A stretch of 64,000 nucleotides of DNA, from positions 18,910,001 to 18,974,000 of the forward strand of contig OY755177.1 in assembly GCA_963576735.1 (NCBI GenBank), in the 5' to 3' direction. Under the pieces are notes generated by a model. It was not told the DNA's origin. It did not search any database and was given only the letters and a program-made list of their open reading frames with translations. The position numbers were made by a program, and so were the translations under genes. Positions 53,189 to 64,000 of this stretch are shown one piece after another. Numbering within the stretch: the first letter of the stretch is position 1; each line of letters opens with the position of its first letter. The DNA is from Bedellia somnulentella. Its lineage: Eukaryota > Arthropoda > Insecta > Lepidoptera > Bedelliidae.

Positions 53189-54538
53189 ATGACAAAGTGT
53201 TGTGTTGTGGGCTGTGGATCCAAATACTCAAGTAAACAGGCTTGTTTGTCGCTACATCGGTAAGCATGTTATTTATTAAACTTAGTGAATAATTCTCCTC
53301 TAAGAACATTTTAGAAAAGAATTTACCCTGTTAGCATGTATATAGAATAGCCTTGTAAAGCTTTCACATTCATTTTCATTCATGATTTAGCTTATATTTT
53401 TCATATAAATTTTTAAGGTTATAATAGTGTTGGGCTTAATTTATGTTATCTCAAATCATTTTTATTTTTATGGATAAGCCGTTATCAGTGATCGCCTTGT
53501 CTATTTCCATGTCTGATTTTAAGATATCCCTTTTAATCGTCACTAAAAGAGTTACTAGCCACTTGGAGGTTTTATATTATGCAGAATTGTATGAATATAT
53601 TTATTGTTCGGTAATGAACATGTTTTGTATGTAGGCTCTGATGAAACAGGAATAGTATCAAACACCAATGTATACTTCTAGGATTTTTTATATAATTAAT
53701 TAGTAATTTAAGTATTAAACTTATATTTTTCACTTTTAGGTGGCCTAAAAACCCAGCAAAACAAAAAATATGGTTAGAAGCTATTGGGTCAGAAAATATC
53801 AAGGCTTGTAAGAAGCAACTATTTATTTGTAGTCTTCATTTTAAAAAAAATGCTATTTAAAAGACTATTAATTAGAGCTGAAATCCGAGATGGCGGTGTT
53901 GGAAACTGCATCCCATTGGAACAGATTAATGTTTTAACTTGCTCCAGTAGAATTAAACCAGTCACTGCTATCAATGAACTGACTGAAAAGAACAGGTTCA
54001 TTGACATTGAAGAAGATGATAGTACCCTATATGAGGAATATATTGATTGCCTTAACAGCATGATGTCCAATTATTCACACGAAGTTGTCAAGTATATTGC
54101 TGGATTTGTGTCGAGAAAAATATCGAGATTAATTAAATGCGACATGTGTAATGCAATGTTATTTGGTGATTTCTGTGAATACAAACAAAGTTTGATTCAG
54201 TTAAAGACTCGAGGTGGTTTAACTTTTCCATCAAAAGATGTTGAACAAATATGTAATAAAACCGAAAAGCTAATGAAAATTACGCTTAAGAAACCTTTTT
54301 TCCCGAGAAATATTACCTCTATATATTTTCATTTCTCATGGAATATTTCTATGAAAATCAGACCAATGTTTTTGTTTCGCGTGAAAGTGAACACGATTCA
54401 AATCGTAGGTATCTTCTTATCAAAAGTGTCATCGAAGCATACTTAGATATCCGTTATAGATATTTTGGAAAGAAGCTAACTGAAAAGGTATCCTTTAGGA
54501 ATTATCTAAATAAAATAATTCTATTTCAGAACGAATAA
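53189..54538 (+). pseudogene. THAP-domain P-element-like transposase, internally deleted
   Basis: Exon 1, 53189-53259, starts MTKCCVVGCGSKYSS. The donor CG|GTAAGC and acceptor TTTTAG|G (53739) join it to WPKNPAKQKIWLEAIG...FICSLHF, completing a THAP zinc-binding domain (C-x3-C ... C-x2-H). This frame stops at 53860, where the AVPTIF end of THAP domains should be. From about 53865 another frame gives the C-terminal part of P/THAP9-type transposases: VKYIAGFVSRKISRLIKCDM, then LKTRGGLTFPSKDVEQIC. After a second frameshift near 54340 comes IEAYLDIRYRYFGKKLTEKV. The catalytic RNase-H-like core is absent, so the gene is dead. DNA binding by the THAP part is conceivable but untested. Confidence 0.82.
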
Positions 54539-54704
54539 TATTAAAATGTTCAGTCTTTTTTTCTAATTGAACGCAAATTTTACTTATTTTCTTGTGAAGA
54601 TAGTTAGTATTTGTAATTTAATTTTACTATAAATGAGGAATACTACCATGTTAACATACGTGATTAAATATTTGAAAACTTAATAGTTGTTTTAATTGTT
54701 AAGA

Positions 54705-54944
54705 TACATACATACATATACTCACGGCTATAAATCCCTAGAAGGCGTAGCCAGAGCTAAGGAATTAGAAATTCCTCAGCCACTTTTGGAAATGGGAAAG
54801 ATGGTAAAATAAAGGTTGTTGGTGATCGGTCTCCTACCGCATCGCCCAAAAATCCCTTAAAAGCCCCCAATATCGTTAGTCGTCTCTTACGTACACCCAC
54901 CAGAAGAAATAGGGCAGTGCTATTCTAAGTCGACACTACACAGC
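54705..54944 (-). repeat. SINE-A copy within the inner element
   Basis: Full length except a gap of about 10 bp in AGTGGGGAAAAG. It ends CGACACTACACAGC. It inserted after the P-like element. Confidence 0.92.
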
Positions 54945-55014
54945 ACAACTGTTCGATGTTGCTTGCATTAAGATGTTTATTTGAAATAATCTATTAGGTA
55001 TACAAACTCTTTCA

Positions 55015-55375
55015 CTTGTCCCACTTTTTTACCACCAATCTCGACCACGCAATCTGTTAAATTCTCCTCTCTCAAAAACCATGATTTTAGTTGTATCTAC
55101 ATTCGACATCATTACCTTTCTATCAAATGACGCACGTGCAATTTTTATCATGCCTTGCAACTCATCCACCGACAATGCGAGCAACACTTGATAGCGTATA
55201 AGAGGCATTTAATGATGATTTCACCCTTAATCACATTCACGCATTTCTATCAGTCATTCATGAAGAAATTGAAAATTCACGTAGGAACTAACACAACCCT
55301 GTTGACCACTGCGAGAGATACCGAACCATTCAGTGTTTTCCCCGCTTATTCTGAAATTCTCATAGAGTGATACCA
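55015..55375 (-). pseudogene. LINE-C reverse-transcriptase palm fragment
   Basis: With frameshifts it reads GENTEWFGISRSGQQGCVSS, the RQGCxxSP region, and further on LLALSVDELQGMIKIARASF, VDTTKIMVFEREE. This is the segment following the catalytic YADD in non-LTR reverse transcriptases. The YADD itself is lost. Confidence 0.75.
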
Positions 55376-55912
55376 CTATTTATATACTTATATATTTTTC
55401 TGTTATCATGAAATCCAATTTGAGTAAAAATATCGATTTCATAAAAGCACTCGATACCCATCACTACCGGTCAGCCATTTTATGTTTCGTAGGTATTCAC
55501 GTTTTTTTTGTAGGTATTTCATGTCCATATTTTTCCTTAGTCAGAGACCTTTTCATATCTAAGATGACAGTTAAACTGACCTTTCGTTCAATTCATTCGC
55601 TTGGTTCGGTTGGTTGGTTGGATTTCGGTCTTCGTTCTTTAATGTCTAAGGAAAAATTACTACCGTGTGCGAGAATACAGTTTCAATCTATCAATAGAAA
55701 TATATTTCACTTTGTGATATTTTACACATGACATTGAACACTTGATATAATTTCTATGATAGTAATGATATCGAACTTGCGAGAATTGCCCTCCTAGTCG
55801 TTCAGCTTGGACCCACTAGCGGAGAGTGAAGTCTACTTCCCGTCCTGCCCCGAACTTCATCTTGCCCCGGTCTCTCCTACGTCTGATAGTTTAGTGTTAA
55901 TAAATTATTGTT

Positions 55913-56030
55913 GGATTGGTCTCAGTCGCATCGCCCAAAAATCACTTAAAAAGCCCTAAAATCCCAATCGCCTCTTACAACACCCACTGTGTAAAATTAA
56001 TTATTGCTCTTCTAAGCTGACACTACACAT
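55913..56030 (-). repeat. SINE-A head fragment
   Basis: GGTCTCAGTCGCATCGCCC to CTAAGCTGACACTACACATC. It lies 36 bp beyond the outer element's end. Confidence 0.75.
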
Positions 56031-58379
56031 CTACAACATAACAATATAAAAACTAGTCTCGTTATGATACTACAAAGCGTCTCAAACCTAATAAACAAAA
56101 AAGGTATCGATCAAGATAAAATGATTGATGACGTGTCACCAGCGTGTCCCGAGCTACCGACAGTTTGGCGGAATGTGACGAGTGGCGGTGTTGAGAGACA
56201 ACTGCCAAATAAATGAACGAATGTCCCCTTTTTGTGCTAGTTATTAAGAAGGTAACGTAAACTTATGGTAGGAGTTTAGCGTTAAATTTTATGAGAAACG
56301 TGGTAAGTTAAGCTTTTTCTATGACATGATTTTTTCGTTGTGTATTTAGACCATGATGTTTAAATGATCCTTGCTTAACTAAGAATATTTGGGATCAATT
56401 CTACAAGTCTAAATAAAAATTGGTTTTTTGGCAACAAACATAAAAGCTATTTGCTTTACATTTCTCAGAAGCACATATTGGTAATGAATGAAGAATACCT
56501 TACCCGAAAATCACGATTCATTTCACAAAAAGGGGTGAAAACAGACAATGGCTAATTAAATCATCAACCCAGCCAATCATTGCTAATCAAAAATCATTAC
56601 GCGAATCACTTGTAAAGCTTATCACGTAGTCATGAGACGATATGACGGGCACAGTTTTAGCACGTAATTGTTTTCTTCCGTGAATCGACCACCTGCGAAT
56701 GACAGTTGGTGGTCTGGGCATTTTTATTGAATACGAGCATCTCATTATCTTGGACTCTAATAGGTAGAGGTAAGGTTTTTTGTTTTTTGTGGTAGGTTTA
56801 AGGTTAAAGCTTATTCGAAAAGGCGTATAGATAAGAGGTTTACGTGAAATACCTACGATTGAATCAATTGAAATCATACATGTCCATAAAGATATATGTA
56901 TAAATAGTATATTTACAATACCTCATTCAAAAGTATCTACAAATTTTTATATATTTTAAATATAGAAGAAAATATTTTATTGCACGAAATTTATTTATTG
57001 CAAGGCTTAAGTATAAATCAAAAAAATTATACTATCCAAAAATTCTTTACAAAAACACTTCTGATATTATTAAAAGAAATTTTGTCCTTTTGTAAAATAT
57101 TTTTATTCTTATAATGTAGTGATGGTTAGTTAGGATATAGTTATGAACATTACTTGAAGCAAATCCTAATAAAAAATATTCAAATTGACACAACCGCCTA
57201 GTTAGTTTTTAAAAGAGGAAGTAACTTATTTTTTTTAATATTCTGCTCTGTAAATGATTTCCAATGCATGCTTTCTGAAACTTTTTTCATGTAACGCATA
57301 TTTTACAAACCAACGTTCAAACTTGAGATATTTTAAATCCCCCAATTTTTTGCCATCGTCAATTATTTCACCCAAGTGTCCACTTTACCTTAAAAGCCAA
57401 ACCTCAAAAAATATATCGAATTAGCATAAATACTTCTTTGTTCCACAACCTAATAAATAATAGCGCTTTGATTCGCCGCCTATCAAAGCTTAATTTTATA
57501 CAGTTGCCATCCTGATTCGAGACAATGCAATGATTCTCAACCTGTCGCCGCTTCGTCAATGTCCTAACCTTATTTATGCGTCTGTCAGTTTACCCCGGCC
57601 GATCATTCACTTGCAATGACGTGTGGGTTGCTAGCCGCTAAGTGATTATTTTACTTGAAATTGTTACAAAAGTACCTCTGATAAATAGTTACTCAATGCA
57701 ATACGCAGCCTAGATAGGTGGATATTTGTTGAGAAGATTTCAAATCTTGTACGCGGTGGCTCGCACAAAACGAATACGTATATAAAAATATCTATATATA
57801 TTTACTGAATCAAAAGGAAATATGTAATTTTTCAGTAAACCTATACTAAGGTATACGAGAGATACTCGACACAAACAAGTGTGCTCATTTGGCAATGATA
57901 ATATATATTGTCTACAAAAGACAATCTGTTATTAATACGTATATTCAACTAAAATAAATACTTAAATATTATTTTTTTATGTATGAATGTTTAGGTATTG
58001 TAATTATTATTATGTAATTATAAGATATCATAAAAAAAAATTAAATGTCTGAACAAGTATATTTTTTTCTGTTACGTACTATGTAACAAAAACTACTTAC
58101 TTTCCTTTGAAAGTCAAAACCCTGGTCACACAGCTTTATCGTGATTGCTTTCTTTCGACATTGACGAACCTTGCACATCCCATTTGCAAACAAACAGACG
58201 TCGGCAAAAAATATTCAACGAGCGAATAAAATCTGAACGCGTCACTCACAGGTTGAAAAACATTGGATTTAGGAGGTACTAATATTTGAGCACTTACTAT
58301 TTTATATTTAGAAAAATATCAACCATATCCATATCCATCTAATTGTACATTCTCCAACATTTTATTTAAAATAACATCA
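56031..58379. other. Long repeat-poor spacer
   Basis: No convincing gene. Two less AT-rich patches (about 56115-56240 and 57460-57640) have no repeat signature and could be regulatory or unique exonic sequence. A 96-codon minus frame at 56587 has no recognised domain. Confidence 0.3.
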
Positions 58380-58621
58380 TACATACATATACTCACGGCT
58401 ATAATTCCCTGGAAGGGGTAGCCAGAGCTAAAGAATTAGAAATTACTCAGCCACTTTTGGAAAGTTAAGTGGGGAAAAGATGGTATAATAAGGTTGTTGG
58501 TGATGGGTCTCCAACCGCATCGCCCAATGTCCCCTTAAAAGCCCAAATACCGTTAGTCACCTCTTACGTACACCAGCCGGTAGAAATGGGGTAGTGCTAT
58601 TTTAAGCCAGCGCTACACAGC
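58380..58621 (-). repeat. SINE-A copy, full length
   Basis: Tail CATACATACATATACTCACG, near-consensus body, slightly worn head (AGCCAGCGCTACACAGC). Confidence 0.92.
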
Positions 58622-58710
58622 TGATTATTAAATTTAAAATAAAACTGTGGTATTTATGATAAACTGATTGACACACAAAAAAAGCAAAATTTTGTTACTA
58701 ACCATTGATT

Positions 58711-58909
58711 GCCGTTTAGTGTCGGCCCAGAATAGCACTACCATGTTTGTTCCCGTGGGTGATCGTAAGAGGCGACTAAGGGTTTCTTAAATTTTTGTGC
58801 GAATCCATCACCAAAAACCTTTATTTAACCATATTTTCCCCACTAAACTTCCAAAAGTGATGAACTTCTAGGGATTTATAGCCACGAGTGTATGTATGTA
58901 TGTATGTAA
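58711..58909 (+). repeat. SINE-A copy with internal deletions
   Basis: Head GCCGTTTAGTGTCGG, GTGATCGTAAGAGGCG, gap over GATGCGGTTGGAG, tail GAGTGTATGTATGTATG. Confidence 0.82.
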
Positions 58910-59152
58910 CCTTTGAATATAGAAATTTAGATGGTTTTAATAGAGTATTTAACATTACCGAACCCTTATCATTTTGCGTTAGCATTTTTTCCTTAATTTG
59001 AAACAGCAGATTAAATCAAAAATCTTTAGAGTTACTGCATATTCCGTATACGAGAACAGTGCTTGAAAATAAACTATCTCTTTCCTGTGTCTATAATGAT
59101 TCTTTGTGGGCGGTCCTCACCTAATTAGTGCAAGTAATTGCTTGTTACATTA

Positions 59153-59414
59153 GGGCCAGCGCTGACTGCCGGCATGGCATGGCATGGCATGGCAAAGGAT
59201 TTCGGTACAGATATAGCATTTTTAATCTTATTACCATGAGTATAGAATTCATTTTACTTCATTTTGACACAACGATGCCGACGTTCTGTCCTACCGCGGC
59301 CTCCCTCGGCATCGTTGTGTCAAAATGAATTCTATATGCATGGCAATAAGATTAAAAATGCTGTATCTGTACCGAAATCCTTTGCCATGCCATGCCGGCA
59401 GTGAGCGCCGGCCC
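59153..59414. repeat. PIF/Harbinger-type MITE, foldback, 262 bp
   Basis: Ends GGGCCRGCGCTSACTGCCGGC are inverse over about 125 bp, with a central unpaired stretch of about 25 bp (59280-59305). Flanked by TTA on both sides (59150-59152 and 59415-59417), the 3-bp target typical of PIF/Harbinger. A CATGG repeat differs in number between arms (four versus two units). No coding. Confidence 0.8.
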
Positions 59415-59569
59415 TTATGTCTATCTTTGATCTATCGTATCTTGTTTCAGTTGTGCTTCGGTCGGAATGGATCTTTATCGATATAGTCTTACCTTTTTGG
59501 TATACATACATAGATAAGCTTCTTTGTGATTGTGATGTTAATGAATTTTATTTCTCACGTTTATTTTAC

Positions 59570-59812
59570 TGTGTAGTGTCGGCTTAGAATAGCACTACCC
59601 CATTTCTTCCGGTGCGGTGGGTGTACGTAAGAGGCGACTAACGGTATTGAGGATTTTTGGGCGATGCGGTTGGAGACCCATCACCAACAACCTTTACTTT
59701 ACCATAATTTCCGCATTCAACTTTCCAAAAGTGGCTGAGGAATTTTTAATTCCTTAGTTTTGGCTACCCCTTTTATGGATTCATAGCCGTGAGTATATGT
59801 ATGTATGTAAGT
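59570..59812 (+). repeat. SINE-A copy, full length
   Basis: An 8-bp repeat GGTGCGGTGGGTG in the 5' part; the GGCTTTTAAG block is lost. Tail GTATATGTATGTATGTAAG. Confidence 0.92.
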
Positions 59813-59921
59813 TTATTATACTATACGAAATATCTATTTTGATACTTTATCATTTTATCTCGCAGATACCGTGGGAAGTGACTTAATGTTTAGGGGATTT
59901 TCAATCCTCATTTGCACATCA

Positions 59922-60081
59922 CTCACGGAATAGCCAAAGCCTTGGAATTGGTGATGGGTCTCCAGCAACATTGCCTGGCAACCACTCGTTACATTATTAA
60001 AACCCCCTACCCTAAGTCACTTCATACGCCACCCAGATGAAGAAATAGGGTAGTGCTTTTCTCAGCCGATATTACTCAGCT
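59922..60081 (-). repeat. Degenerate SINE-A copy
   Basis: TCACTCACGGAATAGCCAAA, GTGATGGGTCTCCAGC and GATATTACTCAGC in order. Confidence 0.65.
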
Positions 60082-60104
60082 ATGATGCATATTATATAGA
60101 ATAG

Positions 60105-60525
60105 AATAGAATAACTCTTTATTGTACATGTTTACAGTGAGGTACAATCGGCGGTCTTATCGCTAAAAGCGATCTCTTCCAGACAACCTTTGGAAGGTGA
60201 GATCGGTAAACTAGTTATCTGGGTAGATGCACAAAACAAGCTTACTTTAAAACTATCTTATTCAATTGAAATAATAAATAATAACATAAATATTAATTAC
60301 ACAAAATAATATAATATTACAAACATATGTACATACATAACTACATACTTTTATATATACAAGTAATACAAATACCTAAATAAAATACACAAATACGTTT
60401 TAGATATATAAATAATACATATAATTTAAAAAGCAACAGTATTACAGCGCTTCAGTGAGATAGTGTTGTTTCACCAGATCCTTGAACACATTAAGTGATT
60501 TAGCCAATCGCACCTCCACAGGAAG
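60105..60525 (-). pseudogene. LINE 3' end with reverse-transcriptase C-terminus
   Basis: Positions 60525-60442 encode LPVEVRLAKSLNVFKDLVKQ and HYLTEAL then TAA, the C-terminal end typical of CR1/jockey-like non-LTR elements. The 3' untranslated region carries GGAAGAGATCGCTTTTAGCG, an AATAAAG signal and a tail ATTCTATTCTATTCTATAT. 5' truncated at about 60525. Confidence 0.85.
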
Positions 60526-60640
60526 TTGTTGTTATATAATTGTTATTATATATTTATTCAAGTTAAAAAGCTTGACGACAGGAAGTTGTGGTTATATAAT
60601 TGTTATTACATATTTATTCAAGTTTAAAAGCTTGACGACG
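60521..60640. repeat. Tandem duplication, two 60-bp units
   Basis: 60521-60580 and 60581-60640 match except at about five positions (GGAAGTTGTTGTTATATAAT in the first unit). It starts exactly where the LINE homology ends. Confidence 0.9.
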
Positions 60641-61239
60641 TAATAGCGACGGCGTGTAGTCATTCCCATTTTCGTGTAGCTTTTGAGCTTTACGAAACTT
60701 TCAGTTGGTTCCAGTTTTTTTAATTGCCTCTTGTGGCTTTCAATTTTACCATATGGAAGTGGCGTCAAGAATCACAAAGCAATTTCATTCGAAAGAACTT
60801 TCATTCACACAGACTGCTTGAAATTCAATAGCTTTTTACTTGACAAGAAAATCAATTATTTATTTTCGCTTTCATTGGCTTACGTTTTATTCCCGAGGGA
60901 ACGGTGGATTTTGAGAGGATTCTTAATTTTAAAAACTGCGTAGATATTGGCGAAAAAAGTTATCAATATAATAATTTAATCATTTTAATATTATATTAGG
61001 TATTCTTTTCAATTTTAAACTGGAATAAATATAAATTCATTAAATAAAATAAATTCTGTTTGGTAAGATCTATTATGTAATATTTAATTCACCATATTAT
61101 TTTCAATAACGATATGTGTATGCTCAAGTGCTGAACTGATGTCTTTTTTACTATAAAGTACAAGTGTATTTATTAAGTTTCCTATACACACATATGTTGT
61201 TTAAGTTATGGTAAATAAACTAATTCTGAAAGAATTACA
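60641..61239. other. Spacer, no gene seen
   Basis: An 86-codon frame from 60683 has no recognised features. Confidence 0.3.
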
Positions 61240-61324
61240 ACGTTCACGCCGCATATCCACGAAGGGGTTGGCAGATGTACTAATACTTCTAAACATCACG
61301 TGACATTATATCTTGATGTTCAGA
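61240..61324 (-). repeat. SINE-B 3' fragment
   Basis: ACGTTCACGCCGCATATCC to ATCTTGATGTTCAGAT. It is back-to-back with a plus-strand copy. Confidence 0.8.
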
Positions 61325-61660
61325 TAGCAACCATAATAGCTCAGTGGGTAGAATATCGCTTATGGTGTAGACGATAAGCGTTTTAATCAGGGGTAGGACC
61401 TACACCGATTTGTCTTTTCTAAAGACATAGGTATGTGTCGTTAATTTATCATGGTTGTTAACGGTAAGCGAAAAAATCTTGAGGAAACCCCCATGGCTGC
61501 GTTGTACTAAGTCATGTGAAAGCGTACAAAACGGCGATAAGCCTGCCTCCTATCACGTAAGTACACTATCCAAGTAAAAAGTAGGTACTCTGAACACCAG
61601 GTGAAAATGATTACGTGGTGCCAAAATATGACAGATAATACCTACGATTTCCCTTCAGAT
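61325..61660 (+). repeat. SINE-B copy, tail lost
   Basis: Head AATAGCTCAGTGGGTAGAAT, B box worn (GCGTTTTAATCAGG), body through ACACCAGGTGAAAATGATTA. Ends in unrelated AT-rich DNA. Confidence 0.85.
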
Positions 61661-62739
61661 ATATAAGTAAAAGCTTGTAATTTTTCTGTGCCATATTATT
61701 TACTCCGCAACAAAAAAGTGATCCAGGCAAAGTTATTGCAATGGCGGCATTCGAAAACGGTGAATCTTCTAAAAACAAATGCCGCGAAAGAACATTCGTC
61801 GTTGACATCTCAGAGTTTTGAAAATTGTCTACCCTTTGGCGGCGGAATTCGGAATATCCGACCAGCGGCAGTTTGCGTCGCCACCAACTAGTAAAAAATT
61901 GAGAGCTCAAAATGTAGTTCTATTCTGGTAAGTTCGCTTGAGAGCAGTTTCTTGATGCAACGAACAAAATACACGTTTTGCGAATGAGAGGGCACGATCA
62001 GCTAAGGCGGTTAACTGAAGTCATTACCCGTAGTACTTACGTTTCATATATTTTATTATTATTTTTCAAGATTGCCTCCCACAAGGTGGACAAACCAATT
62101 TGTCATGGTCGTGGGAAGCTGATAGATAATGGCTGAATAATGAGACAGGCATAAACTCGGTAAATAAATTGAAGTGGCTAAGGTTCATATGTTATTAAAT
62201 TTTAGTATTTTAAGTGAACCATCTTTTTTGATAGAAGTTTTAAAGGTATCTTTGTTACTTTAAAACTTACCCAATATTTAAGAATATGTTTCAATGGTTA
62301 CTTTTAAAGTTACAATGTATGTTGTATAAATAGTGTTATAGTATAGGAACATGGAGCTGCTAAGGATGGTAATGTAAGTTGAGTGCTCTCTCAAATGTTT
62401 TGAAAATTCTGGTATCCACAGAGTAAACACAAATGACTATGTATAAAAAATTATACGAATGTAACCGAAACGCGAGTGTGTGGCTAGTCCTATACAAAGT
62501 TGCATTCGATCGAATCAACAGATATAAATATTTCCTCTTACCAGAATCGCGGCACTAAAGTAGATTGACGTTGGAATTGTATTCTGAATTTGAAATGTGA
62601 CGGACACGAAACAATGGAATTATCGGGATTCAACTTTTTTGTGAGGTCAGAATTTGTTAGCTCTGAATATTGGAACTCGGTGCTTCATGCGTTTTTACTG
62701 TTGGTAATTACTAAAGATTGTACAAATATATCGACACGA
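61661..62739. other. Spacer, no gene seen
   Basis: Nothing recognised; frames of up to 99 codons show no family. Confidence 0.3.
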
Positions 62740-62852
62740 TATTTTATCGACACGATAACGGTTAGAATGAAATGGCAGTATACGATACTAAGTAAGTGCG
62801 TAAGAGATGGCTGCTTTATCCCACGCGATAACTAGTTTAAACACCGCTCGTA
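62740..62852 (-). repeat. MITE, CAAGCACGAGC family, copy 2 (inverted)
   Basis: ATTTTATCGACACGATAACG to CACCGCTCGTAC. Almost identical to copy 3 in inverse, with the left end worn. Confidence 0.85.
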
Positions 62853-62930
62853 CTACCGGGCTGTTGTACGTTGTAGCTGCAAAAGATAATTTTTAACTCA
62901 AAGCATGTGTATTAAAGTAACCCTGCAGTA

Positions 62931-63060
62931 CAAGCACGAGCGGTGTTTAAACTAGTTATCGCGTGGGATAAAGCAGCCATCTCTTACGCACTGACTTAGT
63001 ATCGTATACTGCCATCTCATTCTAACCGTTATCGTGTCGATAAAATAACGCTCGTGCTTG
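62931..63060 (+). repeat. MITE, CAAGCACGAGC family, copy 3
   Basis: Complete, 130 bp, termini CAAGCACGAGCG and CGCTCGTGCTTG exact inverses. With copy 2 it forms an inverted pair with about 80 bp between. Confidence 0.9.
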
Positions 63061-64000
63061 GCCTTCTGGTATAGTATACCCTTACTTTAAATCACACATA
63101 TCACTTTTCTGTCAAGTGCTAATTGCTTTGCCAAAACATTTGACATGAACAGTGTAATAAATACATTATGTTTATTTAGACTACCAAAAACCCATTAAAC
63201 CCAAAAAAGTCGTGTGATGGGCAGGCTTGTACTTGTAAATATATTATTAAATCTATATCTCTCTCTATTGAAGGAACATTTTTTATTACACAAAGAGGTT
63301 TCATTATACCTTTCGTAATAAACTTATTGTGACTTAGTTGTTTAAAAAACTCATTGCTTTAACAAAGGCGTTAAACGATAGAAACACTTATAAGGTTTTT
63401 CCAAAAAACAAATTTACAAAAGTTTCATATTTTGCGTAGTACGGTTTATATTTTTTAAACAATACTTTTTAGAGTACCCTATTATTTCATTCACAAAGCA
63501 GGCCCACCCAGGAAGAGTAAAAACTTTTTGGTTCTGTAATTGACGCACCAAAGAGGTCAGGTAGTACGATTAAAGAAAAAAAATGGCGCCAACTAATAAT
63601 CTATGAATGACGAGTTAGGCGCCTTTTTATAATATTGGGAATTAGATAAATATTACAAAAGCCAAAAATAGGCTTAAAAGGCTTAAAAAGTTAACACTTA
63701 AAGTTTTGTCTACTTAGTTTTGACTTTGAGTGATTTATGTTTAAGTCATTTCATAGTAAAAAGTTCAAACAAGAACAATAGGTATTCTTTGCTTTTTTTA
63801 TAAATATAAAGATAAGGAAGGTGAATAGTGATTAAAAGATAAGGAATTTTTGGGCTTTCATTTTGATATAATATTAAAAAAAGGTAAGTCGCAACTTCCT
63901 GTCATATTTAATCCACTGTAAATCAGTATTGTATACTACATATTCTAATGTTGAAAGGTATTTTTTATGTGGTAGTCATGATTTAGACTACCCTTTCCCT
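63061..64000. other. AT-rich spacer, no gene seen
   Basis: A short inverted repeat, TGGCGCCAACT...GAGTTAGGCGCC (63583-63622), is the only structure noted. Confidence 0.3.

Larger units (their letters stand above)
52278..55792. mobile_element. Inner element carrying a THAP/P-like transposase remnant
   Basis: Termini AGGGCAATTCTCRCA are inverse at the two ends, flanked by CCTAG (52273-52277 and 55793-55797). A second inverted pair, TTCTC(GC)ACACGGTAG, lies at 52285 and 55660. TCACTTTTGTGATATTTT words occur near both ends. The 5-bp repeat is shorter than the 8 bp usual for P elements, so the class is inferred from the coding remnant. Inside are a SINE-A copy and a LINE-C fragment. Confidence 0.6.
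51504..55877. mobile_element. Outer element with GGrGAGACCGGGGCAAGATGA termini
   Basis: 51504-51524 and 55857-55877 are inverse 21-bp repeats with one mismatch. The left interior repeats the terminal motif (CCGGGGTAAGATGGGATAGG at 51710, GGGGCAAAACGGGATAG at about 51999, and CATCTTGCCCC inverted near 52038), a subterminal-repeat pattern of DNA transposons. Without the inner element it would be about 860 bp and non-coding. I saw no clear target duplication. Confidence 0.6.

Noticed and set aside
61611..61910. Minus-strand 99-codon frame
   Set aside because: It starts in unique DNA and runs into a SINE-B copy. No domain; it is most likely chance.

Overview
The window is A+T-rich nuclear DNA of an insect, most probably a lepidopteran. 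This rests on two paralogous secreted acid lipases of the insect digestive type and on a very dense load of SINEs, LINE fragments, MITEs and cut-and-paste transposons. Many of these end in GTATATGTATG or TTATG runs, as is common in moth and butterfly genomes. No RNA gene, CRISPR array or prokaryotic feature is present.

Layout. Positions 1-6,800 hold the only two intact host-type genes: tandem, same-strand, apparently intronless lipases (735-1943 and 5400-6728, both minus). They are separated by repeat DNA that includes a 1.2-kb element with inverted subterminal motifs and a 29-bp-arm palindrome. Positions 6,800-19,470 are SINEs, a reverse-transcriptase fragment, a (TA)n run and a second large palindrome. 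Positions 19,478-23,735 are a complete 4.26-kb DNA transposon. It has about 570-bp, nearly identical terminal inverted repeats and a TA target duplication inside a SINE tail. It carries an intact 687-aa DDE transposase with N-terminal zinc-binding clusters and a C-terminal SWIM finger, plus a second, two-exon 140-aa gene that I predict from splice signals. Positions 27,680-28,998 are a mariner (DD34D) with one frameshift. From 29 to 51 kb the sequence is SINEs, LINE ends and MITEs with no convincing host gene. Positions 51,504-55,877 are a nested structure: an outer element with GGGGCAAGATGA termini split by an inner element that carries the remnant of a THAP/P-element-like transposase, whose catalytic core is deleted. 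Positions 56-64 kb are mostly unannotated AT-rich DNA with a PIF/Harbinger-type MITE at 59,153 and a pair of inverted MITEs at 62.7-63.1 kb.

Repeat families named here (local names only): SINE-A (about 45 copies or fragments; starts CTGTGTAGTGTCGGCTTAG, ends CCGTGAGTATATGTATG); SINE-B (tRNA-like head with A and B boxes, ends GGCGTGAACGTTTATG(TTATG)n); SINE-C (a tRNA-like module between short inverted repeats); SINE-D and SINE-E (other tRNA-headed SINEs, one or two copies each); LINE-C (reverse-transcriptase fragments whose 3' end resembles those of SINE-A and SINE-B).

The three observations I rate highest are these. (1) SINE-C copies carry the tRNA-like promoter module in opposite orientations while the flanking inverted repeats, the 3' end and the target duplications stay the same. 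(2) The large transposon has a spliced accessory gene beside a SWIM-finger transposase. (3) SINE-A, SINE-B and LINE-C share one 3' stem-loop, which suggests SINE mobilisation by a single LINE. All calls come from reading the sequence without database searches.
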